A DNA stretch of 64,000 nucleotides from DASRDU01 sp046331565 (GCA_046331565.1 JAXLQP010000005.1:1-64000), one strand, 5' to 3'. Positions 42,548 through 51,284 are shown, counted from the first letter of the stretch. A program made the numbers and translations. Notes: a model not told the origin generated them from the letters alone.

Positions 42548-43495
42548 ATGATTGAATCTATTTTCTACACACGCAAACGCCGGGCAGTCGGAATCGCCTG
42601 GCGCTGGATGCTGGCGATATGTTGCGCCGTTCTGCTAACAACACTGCTTCCAGTCGCCAAAGCTCAGACTTAGCGACAATCAACCCAAGCCACCGCAAGC
42701 GACGTTGAGTTGAGTCCGCAGGAAAAGAAAGTTATCGAATACCTGCAAGGCGTCTGGGGCAAGGACAACAGCGTAACAAGCGTAGACCGGGCGATGGCTG
42801 TCGTCAGGCTGCGCTCATCCGATGAAACACGCTTTCGCATCGGCCAGTACATCAAACAGCATCCCGAACTGCACGTCATCATCAGGCGGTGGGGCTGGGA
42901 AACGCTTGTCCTGACGCCGGACGAAAAGCTGATTGCGCGAGCGATCATCAACGCCGCGCGCGAGCAGAAGCTGACGCCGACGCTCGCGCAAATCGCCAAA
43001 GCCGTTAACCTTTCACAAAACGATATGAAACGCGGTCTGGCGATGCTCGAACGGTATCAGATTCTGAAGCGAGATGAAGCCGCTGGTGGCGTGGGCTATG
43101 CTGTGGCCGCGCCGCGTTATCTGAATTGGCATCCGCGACTGGATTTTGTCTTTCACCGGATGACGGTCTCCTCTGGCCGCAACACCAGCGTCAACTGAGC
43201 GGTTGACGGGCTGTTGCTGGTCAGCAACAAATACGCGAAGAAAAAAGTCGTCCTCGAAGACTCATCACCCGAAAGCACGGCCCGCATTCGCGTGGAGTTC
43301 GACAAAGGCAAGCTGCGCAAGGTCGAGCCGAAGTCAGCGGTGCTGTTTATGGGCGGTGGCTGAGGGGTCATCAACCTCTTCAGTTCGGAAGAGACACTGA
43401 ATCAATGGTTACAACGTTACCCGGAACTCAAAGACCGCCAGCGGGCTAAAGTGGCGGAAGCCTTCGAGGAAATCAAAAAGCGCGAGCATAAGTAG
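42548..43495 (+). CDS. MerB-like organomercurial lyase family protein, candidate selenoprotein (two in-frame TGA) with one amber codon
   Basis: A single frame from ATG 42548 (AGGA 7 bases upstream) to TAG 43493-43495. It starts with a signal-like segment (WMLAICCAVLLTTLLPVAKAQ), hits an amber TAG at 42671, then gives a MerB-type helix-turn-helix (LTPTLAQIAKAVNLSQNDMK) and the lyase domain. TGA at 43196 precedes AVDGLL, the exact place of Cys96 in MerB (CALDTL; Asp99 is kept); TGA at 43361 precedes GVINLFSSEE, the place of Cys159 in MerB. Each TGA is followed by a stem-loop in SECIS position. If read as selenocysteine, both catalytic cysteines are replaced. The amber codon is unexplained; a TTG at 42710 would give a shorter start without signal peptide. 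Confidence 0.65.
43212..43229 (+). promoter_or_regulatory. Candidate SECIS element 1 of the MerB-like gene
   Basis: TGTTGCT (43212-43218), loop GGTC (43219-43222), AGCAACA (43223-43229): seven perfect pairs. The loop begins 21 bases after TGA 43196-43198. Loop sequence equals that of the E. coli fdhF SECIS and the distance is within the bacterial range. Confidence 0.65.
43376..43393 (+). promoter_or_regulatory. Candidate SECIS element 2 of the MerB-like gene
   Basis: CTCTTC (43376-43381), loop AGTTCG (43382-43387), GAAGAG (43388-43393): six perfect pairs with G at loop position 2, as bacterial SECIS models require. The loop G is 20 bases after TGA 43361-43363. Confidence 0.55.
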
Positions 43496-43541
43496 ATTTC
43501 CCGCGGAACAGGACACTAACCGGCATCAGGAATTAGCGCCG

Positions 43542-43580
43542 TTGGTACAGCAATACGTCACCAATGCGTACTTGTCTTGA
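43542..43580 (+). pseudogene. 3' remnant of a second phosphorylase gene
   Basis: Translates LVQQYVTNAYLS followed by TGA, matching the C-terminus of the phosphorylase at 38150-40009 (MVQQYVTNAYLS), with few base differences. It sits 24 bases before the second GH57 copy, as the intact phosphorylase sits before copy A. It shows that a phosphorylase-GH57 unit was duplicated in tandem and most of the second phosphorylase lost. Confidence 0.75.
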
Positions 43581-43604
43581 ATGGCTGCGCGAGGGGCAAC
43601 GATT

Positions 43605-45899
43605 ATGAACCTGTGGCACCTTACTCCCGATGCTCCACGTCATCCGCTGCGAATCAGCCCTGGCGAGCCGGTTGTGCCGCAGATCGGCTCTTGGCCCATC
43701 GAGCCGGGACAAGCCGTCTGGATCGAATATCAGGTGGTTCAGCGCGGTGGCGTGAGCGAGGCCAAGCACGCCACTGCCGATTGGCAGGAGAACCTCGGCC
43801 CCAACAGCTATTGGCAGGTTCGCCTTGGCCCTTTCGCCGATGGCGATAGTGTGAACTACACCGTGCGTGGGAAGGAACGCCGTTGGCAGAAGTGAGCGGG
43901 CCGACGGCTTCTTTATGGTTGGGCCGAAGCTCTATCTCGCATTGCTTTGGCATCAGCATCAGCCGATCTATAAAGACACCGCCCATCCAGCACAGGCCGG
44001 AAGTTATCTGCACCCTGTGGTGCGGCTGCATGCGCTCCGTGACTATTACTACCAAGGCTGCGCTGGTGGCAGCGCATCCTGGTATTCATCTGACCATCAA
44101 TCTTACGCCCTCGCTGATCTGGCAGATTGAGGACTACACCGAGCGTGGCGCAACTGACCGCGCGCTGGACCTGACCTTGAAACCGGCGGAAGCTCTGGAA
44201 GCCGCCGAGCGCAAGTTCATTTTGAAAACTTCTTTGAGGCGCACTGGCATCACCAGATCGCAACGCATCCTCGTTATAGCGATTTGTTCCTGCAACGCCG
44301 GAAGGACGCGCGTTTACAGTGCAAGACCTGCGCGATTTGCAGATGTGGTTCAACCTCGCCTGGTTCGGCAAGGAGTTTCGTGAAGGCGAAGTAAAACTGG
44401 TTACAGGCGAAATGGCTTCCGTGCGCCACTTCGTCGAGCAAGAGCGCAATTACAGCGTGGCCGACATCGAGGCGATGGTTAAAGTGCAATACAAACTGAT
44501 GCGCGCTGTCCTTCCTCTCCACCGCCAATTGCAAGCTCAAGGGCAGATCGAAGTTTCCACGTCGCCCTTCTTTTCATCCGATTCTGCCCCTGCTGATTGA
44601 TACTGACCGCGCGACGATTGACCGGCCTGGCGCAACGCATCCTGTGCGCTTCTCCTACCCGAAGATGCCGAGGCGCAGGTCAGGTCGGCAATCGAATGGT
44701 ATGAGAGCCGCTTTGCCCAATCGCCGCGAGGAATGTGGCCGTCCGAAGGCGCGGTGAGCCAGTCAGTTATCCCCTGCTTCGCCAGAAAGAATGTGCGCTG
44801 GCTGGCAACAGATCGCGGTGTACTCGCGCGCTCAGGGCAATGGGGCTATGACGCCGATAATCCAGATGTCCTATGCCAGCCTTACCGCGCATTGGAAGAA
44901 GATTCGTCGCTCACGATCTTCTTCCGCACCCCGCAGCTATCAGACTCCATCGGCTTTCGCTACCAAAGCTATGACGACTACGAAGAGGCGGCCAGAGATT
45001 TCATCTGGCAAATCAAAAACGGCTTTGTCCGCCATTTCAAGCACGGAAAAGACCGGGTTCTGACAGTGGCACTGGATGGCGAAAACGCCTGGGGGGCTTA
45101 TCGGGAAGATGGTCGGCCATTTTTGCAGGCGCTTTACAGTTTGCTGGAGCGCGATGCCGAAATCCGCACCGTGACATTCAGTGAATATCTGGACGGAAAC
45201 CCGATACGTGGCATTCAAGCACATCCGGTCGAAGGTCAGGAAAGAGTTCATGATCTCTTTCCCGGCTCGTGGATAGACGAAAGCGCTTCCGCCCCAGGGG
45301 TTGATTGGGGAACCTGGATCGGCGAGGAGGAAGAAAATCGCGGCTGGGAGTTGCTAAAACAAGCGCGGGAATTTCTTCAGCGCAAAGGCGCGACGCCTGG
45401 AACCGCCCCTGCCGCTTTTCAATCTTTGTACATCGCGGAAGGCAGCGATTGGTTCTGGTGGTTCGGCGGAGATCAGGATTCCGGGAAGGACGAAACGTTC
45501 GATGACCTGTTTCGCCAGCATCTCAAGAATATTTATCGTGCTTTCGGTGAGGCTGCACCTCCTGAGCTTGACCGCCATATCGTACCTCACGCCGTCGTTT
45601 GGACTCACGTCGCTCCGGCAGACAGCATACAGATTGGCGACCGTCTGACAGTGCGCACTCATTGCCCTGGGCGCTTGATTTGGAACATCGGAGATCAACC
45701 AGCCCAGACAGCCGATCTGCTGCCGGTCGGCGGCGTGATGGCCGGAGCAAGTCGGTTCCAGCTTTCTGTCGGCCCCTTCTCAGAAGTAGGCGATCTTCAC
45801 TTCACTTTTGAATGCACCCATGTTGGCTGTCCGGGAACTTTCATCTGCTGCGATTCACGACCTTATCGCGTGAGTATTGAGTCGCATTTGCAATTGTGA
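43605..45899 (+). pseudogene. GH57 alpha-glucan-acting enzyme, copy B, with multiple frameshifts
   Basis: Starts MNLWHLTPDAPRHPLRISPG and aligns with copy A throughout, but the frame breaks near 43870, 44050, 44222, 44300, 44572 and 44660, each consistent with a one- or few-base insertion or deletion. From 44733 the frame is intact to the end: LATDRGVLARSG, ALDGENAWG, and a C-terminal region absent from copy A (DWFWWFGGDQDSG, ELDRHIVPHAVVW, FECTHVGCPGTFICC). Copy B keeps the family's normal C-terminus; A keeps the N-terminus. Either decay after duplication or sequence error in a repeat. Confidence 0.78.
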
Positions 45900-45918
45900 C
45901 AAGCCAGACAGGTTAGCT

Positions 45919-45958
45919 AAAAAAAACTCAGGCCGACCCTGACGAGCCAGCCCTGAGT
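45919..45958 (-). terminator. Intrinsic terminator of the minus-strand gene
   Basis: Read on the minus strand: stem ACTCAGG/CCTGAGT (45952-45958 with 45926-45932) with an intervening loop, followed by eight T residues (complement of A at 45919-45926). It lies 24 bases past the stop of the gene at 45983-46363 and may also end the convergent GH57 transcript. Confidence 0.7.
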
Positions 45959-45982
45959 GAGACGAGAAAAGGAAGAGCGAAT

Positions 45983-46363
45983 TTATTCAGCCTCGGTAAG
46001 CTTCTCCACAAGAATCTTCCCGTCGTGCTTCATGCCCTCGACGATCATCTTGATATGATCTTTTTTCGAGGTTTTCTCGAAGAGCGCCTTCGCCAAGTCA
46101 TTGCCTTTCGCGTCGAAGGGATACCATTTGCCGTCAACGTAGATGCCGTAGCCACTCTTCACACAGTCTTCCATTAGAGCGCACTCTTTGGTGTGTTCTG
46201 CAGCAGCTTTGGTCGCGGCTTCAGGCGCTGCGCTTACGTGTTCGGCAAAACACATCACATCCACCACGTAACCAGTGAGCTTGACCTTTTCATGCGCCAG
46301 AACAGACGAAGCGGTGATGACAAGCGCAGCAAGACCAATCCACAAGATTGCTAGTTTTTTCAT
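45983..46363 (-). CDS. Small secreted Cys/His protein, function unknown
   Basis: 126 residues with signal peptide (SSVLAHEK) and a compact beta domain: LTGYVVDVMCFAEH, KECALMEDCVKSGYGIYVDGKWYPFDAKGN and IKMIVEGMKHDGKILVEKLT. Proteins of this plan, with one Cys after the first strand and two further Cys, occur in Bacteroidota and Acidobacteriota as secreted proteins of unknown role. The Cys/His set suggests a bound metal or disulfide. It is intact although the neighbours on both sides are broken. Confidence 0.7.
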   Translation of the reverse strand: MKKLAILWIGLAALVITASSVLAHEKVKLTGYVVDVMCFAEHVSAAPEAATKAAAEHTKECALMEDCVKSGYGIYVDGKWYPFDAKGNDLAKALFEKTSKKDHIKMIVEGMKHDGKILVEKLTEAE

Positions 46364-46394
46364 TCAATTGACTCCTCAAGTTTAAGATTTTCCA

Positions 46395-46422
46395 GCGCGC
46401 GTTATTTGAAGATAACGTGCGC
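46395..46422. promoter_or_regulatory. Palindrome upstream of the minus-strand gene
   Basis: GCGCGCGTTAT (46395-46405) and ATAACGTGCGC (46412-46422) pair at 10 of 11 positions around a 6-base centre, 32 bases upstream of the minus-strand start codon. Candidate operator or leader hairpin. The remaining 46423-46762 spacer holds UAS pair 5 and a sigma-54 promoter. Confidence 0.45.
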
Positions 46423-46519
46423 TACTTATTGGGACGACTTTCGATTTTCCCAGCACCTGTCGTGCCAAATGGAGGCGTGTTGATATTGCTGAGGACAGGG
46501 CGTTTGGGTCTGGCTAGAC

Positions 46520-46557
46520 TGTCTGAAAACAGACTTGCGGCTGTCTGTTTTGCCACT
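46520..46557 (+). promoter_or_regulatory. Tandem activator sites (UAS pair 5)
   Basis: TGTCTGAAAACAGACT at 46520-46535 (one base from a perfect inverted repeat) and TGTCTGTTTTGCCACT at 46542-46557 (perfect left half-site only); starts 22 bp apart. About 140 bases upstream of the promoter at 46674. Confidence 0.7.
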
Positions 46558-46673
46558 GATTTCGGCACGGCAGCATTGATGCTGTCAGGCAAGTCGAACA
46601 GGAATGAGCTTGACTACAGCTTTGAGAGCTATGTCCAAGCCCATCAAATCACTGCAAACGCTGTAATGCTTGA

Positions 46674-46689
46674 TGGCTCGTGGTTTGCA
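46674..46689 (+). promoter_or_regulatory. Sigma-54 promoter of the second multicopper oxidase
   Basis: TGGCTCGTGGTTTGCA: GG at 46675-46676 and GC at 46687-46688 with ten bases between, the best match of the four. Predicted transcript start near 46700; the gene starts at 46763 with AAAGGAG upstream. Confidence 0.75.
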
Positions 46690-46762
46690 TAATACAACGT
46701 GAGTTGGGGAATGGTTCCCATTTACGAGCGAGCGGTGAAAACCTCGTGATAAAGGAGTCATT

Positions 46763-48404
46763 ATGCAAATGAATGAATTACTAAACAGGCGTACTTTTCT
46801 GAGAACAACAGGTCTGGGCACGGCTGGATTGCTGGCTAAGATCGGGGCTGCGCCAATTGCTGCTAAAGTTCGGACCAATAATGTAGGCGATTTTCTGGAA
46901 ATCGCATTACAAGCGACAGCCTTTGAGTTGCCATTGTTGCCGGGGACATGGACTCGCGTTTGGGGATACAAAGGCTCTGTCCTCTACGGCGACCCGGCAA
47001 GTTTGCAGACGATTCAAGGGCCTCCTCGCAATTACCCGGTTAGGCTTTCCAATCGCGCAAACCTGCAAGCGCCGCCACGACCGGCAAGGCCGCCTTACAG
47101 CTATTTAGGGCCGATTATCAAAGTACGGCGTGGGCAACGGGTTCGCATCAACTTCACCAACAATCTGCCGGAACAGACTGTCATGCATTGGCATGGACTG
47201 CACATTGCGCCGGAGACGGACGCGCATCCGAGTTTTCTGGTGGCGCCAGGGCAGACTTATGTCTACGAGTTCGAGGTAGCGAATCGTGCAGGCACATATT
47301 GGTTCCACCCGCATCCTGACGGGCGCACCGGGCGGCAGGTTTACAACGGTCTGGCGGGTCTGTTCGTTGTTTCAGATGATGAAGAGGCGGCTGCCGGTCT
47401 GCCTGCCGGGAATTTTGACATCCCGCTGGTGATTCAAGATCGAATCATTGATGCCAACAACCAATTCGTCTATCAGACCAATAACGGGATGATGGGCAAC
47501 GATGGATTCCTCGGCGACCGCATTCTGGTTAACGGACGGCCTGATTTTACGCTGGATGTTGCACGGCGGGCATATCGGCTGCGGCTGCTCAACGGCTCGA
47601 ATTCGCGCGTCTACAAGCTGGCTTGGGATGACGGCACGCCTTTGACAGTCATTGGCACGGATGGCGGCCTGCTGGAGCAGGCGGTGCAGCGCAACTACGT
47701 GATGCTGGCTCCGGGAGAGCGGGTAGAGTTGTGGGTTGATTTCAGTGGGCGTGAATCGGGCGCGATGATGCAATTGCGCAGCCTCCAATTTTCCGGCGCA
47801 GAGATGGGTATGGGTATGGAGGGAGCCAGATGTTGCCGAATGGCGCTCCGTTCACTGTCATGAATGTTCGTCTCGTGGGCCGGACGGGCGAACCGACTCC
47901 GCCGCCCACGCAGCTTTCAACCATCAACCGATACCGAATGGAAGATGCGGTCAATCGGAATGCACCACGCAGCTTTGCGGTTTCAATGGGCACCGGGGGA
48001 ATGATGGGCGGCGGGATGCGCTGGCTGCTTAACGGGCGACCTTATCAAGAGACGGAAGTCGCTGCGAATGAGATCGTTCGGCTCAATACGACTGAAATCT
48101 GGGAATTGGCCAACAACAGCACCGGCGGAATGATGGGGATGAGCATGGTTCATCCAATTCATATTCACGGGTTGCAATTCCAGGTGATTGAGCGGCAAAT
48201 CGCATCGCAATGACCGCAGGTTATGAAACCGTGCGTTACGGTTATGTAGACGAGGGCTGGAAGGACACCGTAATGATGATGCCGGGGGAGCGAATCAGGC
48301 TCTTGCTTCGATTTGAGGACTTCACCGGAATGTACGTCTACCACTGCCACAATCTCGAACACGAAGACGCCGGGATGATGCGCAATTATCTGGTGCGAGC
48401 CTGA
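46763..48404 (+). pseudogene. Three-domain multicopper oxidase (CueO/CotA-like), interrupted by two frameshifts
   Basis: Tat-like start MNELLNRRTFLRTTGLG. Copper motifs in order: MHWHGLH, YWFHPHPDG, then after the breaks MVHPIHIHGLQF and VYHCHNLEHEDAGMM, all four present. The frame shifts near 47812-47820 (one base missing in a GGTATG repeat) and near 48200-48210 (CAATGA). If both are sequence errors the enzyme is a complete periplasmic laccase-like copper oxidase of about 545 residues; the Met-rich loop near the first break (EMGMGM, MGTGGMMGGGM) is typical of cuprous oxidases. It is under a sigma-54-type promoter with UAS pair 5. Confidence 0.82.
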
Positions 48405-48466
48405 AGTCTTGGGGGATAATCAAGCAGGTGTTGGCTGAAAGAATTCCAATATCTGTCTGCGGCATC

Positions 48467-48500
48467 AGGAAAATTCATAAATGGCTGTGTGAATTTTCCT
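48467..48500 (+). terminator. Hairpin after the multicopper oxidase
   Basis: AGGAAAATTCA (48467-48477) pairs perfectly with TGAATTTTCCT (48490-48500), 11 bp, loop of 12. Located 63 bases after the oxidase stop; AT-rich stem and TTTT in the right arm suggest a weak terminator. From 48500 to 48658 nothing else is recognised. Confidence 0.5.
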
Positions 48501-48658
48501 GTATCGGCCCTGTGCTTTGGAAAACTCCTCATTCGATTGGGCGGATTTACGCACCTTGCTGAATTTCATTTCGCTTTAGCGAGAATGTTGCTGGTTTCGT
48601 GGCGTTGAAATGAGGAATGCCGCTTGCTGTATGAATTCTTAAGGATGAACCGTTCAGA

Positions 48659-48723
48659 TGTGATGCTCGTCACATCTGGACGTGACAAGTGTCGTAGTTT
48701 TTTCTGACAACAGTCGCCAAAAT
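48659..48723 (+). promoter_or_regulatory. Tandem Crp-type sites and promoter of the second cus operon
   Basis: TGTGATGCTCGTCACA at 48659-48674 and CGTGACAAGTGTCGTA at 48681-48696, starts 22 bp apart. A poor -10 (CAAAAT) is at 48718-48723, 37 bases after the second site start, exactly as in the other two regions. Predicted transcript start near 48730. Confidence 0.65.
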
Positions 48724-48766
48724 GACTTTCGTCAGAATGAAGTGAAATAGTTGGAAGGAGAAGAGC

Positions 48767-49318
48767 TTGATTAAGCAGGTAGCACAAACAGGAATCATCA
48801 AAGCATTTCGCCAGAGGCGGTGGCGAAAGCTGGTGTCTGTACTTGTACTCCTGCTCCTGTTCACGCATCAGACCTGGGCGGGTAGTCTTTGTTTTTGTGA
48901 ACCGGAGGGTAAAGCTCCAAACTCAGGCTGTCATACGATGCTGCCTCCTGATCAGCCAAGAGTTGAATCTCCACATTCAGATTGCCATACAGCGCATTTT
49001 CCTGGCCAGACAACTACGGCAACACCGGAAGTCGCAACGCCACAATCCACACACCATCGTTCAGAAGCAGGGCCGCCCGCCGCCGATGCGCAGCCTGAGA
49101 AGTTGGCAAACAGCACAATGATCTGTTGCCACTTGCAGCCGGATGCCGAAGCGCAGGGGATTCCTATTACAGCACACAACCAGCAGGGGCCGATTCTTGC
49201 AACCCTGCCAATCATTCACTGGGGCGCGCAACCCAACTCAGCGCCGCTGCCTGATAATTTCCATCATCCACACCAGAAACGACCGCTTTATCTGTCTTAC
49301 TCCTGTCTGCTGATCTAG
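48767..49318 (+). CDS. Cys/His-rich membrane-anchored or secreted protein
   Basis: 183 residues from a TTG start with GGAAGGAG six bases upstream. A basic N-terminus and hydrophobic segment (LVSVLVLLLLFTHQTWAG) lead to Cys/His-rich stretches: SLCFCEPEG, GCHTMLPP, DCHTAHF, MICCHL, and a His-rich end NFHHPHQKR. No family recognised. It has the same position (just before a CusC-type gene) and composition as the protein at 563-979, so a metal-capturing accessory of efflux is likely. Confidence 0.65.
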   Translation: MIKQVAQTGIIKAFRQRRWRKLVSVLVLLLLFTHQTWAGSLCFCEPEGKAPNSGCHTMLPPDQPRVESPHSDCHTAHFPGQTTTATPEVATPQSTHHRSEAGPPAADAQPEKLANSTMICCHLQPDAEAQGIPITAHNQQGPILATLPIIHWGAQPNSAPLPDNFHHPHQKRPLYLSYSCLLI

Positions 49319-49452
49319 CCGTATCCAGTACCCAATCCGCGAGTTTTTGTGCGGTAACCACTCGTCATCTGTCAGGTGGTTTCACCACAGACGGCGTTCG
49401 GAACGATCTGGGCGACGGCTCTCAAACGGCTGTTGCATAAGGAGAGGTCACA

Positions 49453-50781
49453 ATGAAGTTGAGAAATGCTCAACGATGGTCGGCGTGTACGCTGGGTCTG
49501 TTGTTGCTGTGGAGTGTGCAGGTCTTTGCGCAGCAACCCCACTCAGTAGCCGCGTCAAACGTCAGCGACGTGAAAGTGAAACCAGCAGCGACTGCGCCGA
49601 TTCTGCTGAATGATCTGGTAGCGGTAGCGCTCGAACAAAATCCTGAAATCAAAGCCATGCAGCGCAGCTTCGATATGATGCGCGCTCGGATTCCGCAAGC
49701 GAAAGCCCTACCCGAACCTATGCTCAGCTATGGTTATGCAGGCAATGCGCCACTGCCGCCATTTGATATTCAGAAGGGTGATCCGGCAAGCGCGCGGACA
49801 CTTAGCTTTACGCAGGAACTCCCCTTTCCCGGCAAACTGGCGATCAAAGGGAAAATGGCAAATGTCGCGGCTGAGGCTGAGTGGTGGAACTACGAGCAGG
49901 TGCGGTTGAACGTCGTCGCCGAAGTTAAAGACGCCTATTACGATCTCTACTATATCCATAAGGCCATCGAGACCATCACGAAGAACAAAGAGCTGCTCGA
50001 AAAATTCGCAAAAATCGCGGAAGCAAGTTACTCGGTGGGCAAAGGCATTCAGCAGGATGTGTTGAAGGCTCAGGTTGAAGTCTCCAAGCTGGTTGATCAA
50101 CTGACCGTGCTGGAACAGCGGAAACAAACCGCTGAAGCGCGACTTAACAGCCTGCTCTTCCGCGAGCCAGAAACGCCTGTGGGCAGGCCGGAAGAGGTCA
50201 AGCCGCGCGAGTTCACATACAGTTTGACCGACCTCAGAGAGATGGCGCTGACAAACTTCCCCACGCTGAAGGCGCAGCGCCGCCGGATTGACCGCGAGCA
50301 GTACGGCGTCGAACTCGCCAAGAAGGACTTTTATCCTGACTTCAACGTTGGCGTCACCTACTTCAACCGTCCCGGCCTGCCGGAGATGTATGCCGTGAAT
50401 GTCGGCGTGAAAATCCCGCTCTACTTCTGGCAGAAGCAGCGTCCGGCAGTGGCCGAAGCAACGGCCAGCGCGGCGACGGAGAAACAACGCTTGGAGAACG
50501 CCACGACGCTGCTTTTCTTCCGCATCAAGGATCGTTATCTGGCTGCCACGACAGCGCAGCGGCTGGTGAAGCTCTACGGCACAACCATCATTCCGCAATC
50601 ATCATTATCACTAGAGTCGGCGATCTCCGGGTACGAAGTCGGCAAGGTGGATTTCCTGACGCTGCTCGACAATCTGGTGACGCTGCTTAATTACGAACTG
50701 AGTTACTACGAGCAATTCAGCAATCAGGAAAAAGCAATTGCAGCGCTTGAGCCTTTCGTCGGCCTCAACTTGAGGCCGTGA
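49453..50781 (+). CDS. TolC-family outer-membrane efflux protein (CusC-like)
   Basis: 442 residues with signal peptide (VQVFAQ) and TolC repeats: VAVALEQNPEIKAMQRSFD, PMLSYGYAGNAPLP, TQELPFPGKLAIKG, and the mid-repeat FNVGVTYFNRPGLPEMYAV with VKIPLYFWQKQRPAVAEA. It is closer to channels of copper/silver systems with the ELPFPGK motif than the two other TolC proteins here. AAGGAG precedes the start. First pump component of the second cus operon. Confidence 0.92.
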   Translation: MKLRNAQRWSACTLGLLLLWSVQVFAQQPHSVAASNVSDVKVKPAATAPILLNDLVAVALEQNPEIKAMQRSFDMMRARIPQAKALPEPMLSYGYAGNAPLPPFDIQKGDPASARTLSFTQELPFPGKLAIKGKMANVAAEAEWWNYEQVRLNVVAEVKDAYYDLYYIHKAIETITKNKELLEKFAKIAEASYSVGKGIQQDVLKAQVEVSKLVDQLTVLEQRKQTAEARLNSLLFREPETPVGRPEEVKPREFTYSLTDLREMALTNFPTLKAQRRRIDREQYGVELAKKDFYPDFNVGVTYFNRPGLPEMYAVNVGVKIPLYFWQKQRPAVAEATASAATEKQRLENATTLLFFRIKDRYLAATTAQRLVKLYGTTIIPQSSLSLESAISGYEVGKVDFLTLLDNLVTLLNYELSYYEQFSNQEKAIAALEPFVGLNLRP

Positions 50782-50855
50782 TGGATCAGCGCGCAATGGA
50801 GTTCATCAACTGGGCGCTTCATCAATCAACAATTCAATCTCGAACAAGGAGAAAA

Positions 50856-51284
50856 ATGAAAAACGCAAACTTCAAAACCAACACGACAACAACGCAGTTA
50901 CTACTCAGCGTGGTCGCGCTAATGCTGACTGCAAGCCTCTCGATCTGGGGGATGGCGCAGGATGCCAAGCAGGATCATTCCGGCCACACCATGGGGCAAG
51001 AAATGAAAGCTCCGCAGACGGCGCAGGAGCACCGGGAGCGTGCCGAACAGTACCAGAAGAAGGCCGCCGAGTACCGTCAGGAGGCTGCGGCGCATCGGAA
51101 GATGCTGACCGACTACAGCAAGACGGTCGCCAAAAACCCCAAGGACACGGTGGAGAACGCCTACATCAAAAAGATGCGGCTGCATTGCGAGAAGTACAGC
51201 AAGGCGGCTGAAGCCCTCGCCCAGGAAGCCGACGAGATGGCGAAGTTCCACACGATGCGGGCGAAGGAGATGGAAGGCAAGTAA
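50856..51284 (+). CDS. Small secreted helical protein
   Basis: 142 residues from ATG 50856 with AAGGAG 5 bases upstream; the frame is open further upstream but overlaps the TolC gene. Signal peptide (SIWGMAQ), then DHSGHTMGQEM and a charged helical part with heptad-like repeats (EHRERAEQYQKKAAEYRQEAAAH; SKAAEALAQEADEMAK). The N-terminal His/Met stretch may bind copper, the helices may dimerise. Between channel and adaptor genes, the place occupied by cusF in E. coli, but not homologous to CusF. Confidence 0.75.
   Translation: MKNANFKTNTTTTQLLLSVVALMLTASLSIWGMAQDAKQDHSGHTMGQEMKAPQTAQEHRERAEQYQKKAAEYRQEAAAHRKMLTDYSKTVAKNPKDTVENAYIKKMRLHCEKYSKAAEALAQEADEMAKFHTMRAKEMEGK

Noticed and set aside
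42281..42673. Separate 130-codon gene
   Set aside because: Its first half continues the thioredoxin domain after a frameshift and its second half is the N-terminus of the MerB-like frame.
42671..42673. Amber codon read as pyrrolysine or another special residue
   Set aside because: It falls in a low-complexity linker just after a signal peptide, not at a conserved position; a CAG-to-TAG change or sequence error is simpler.
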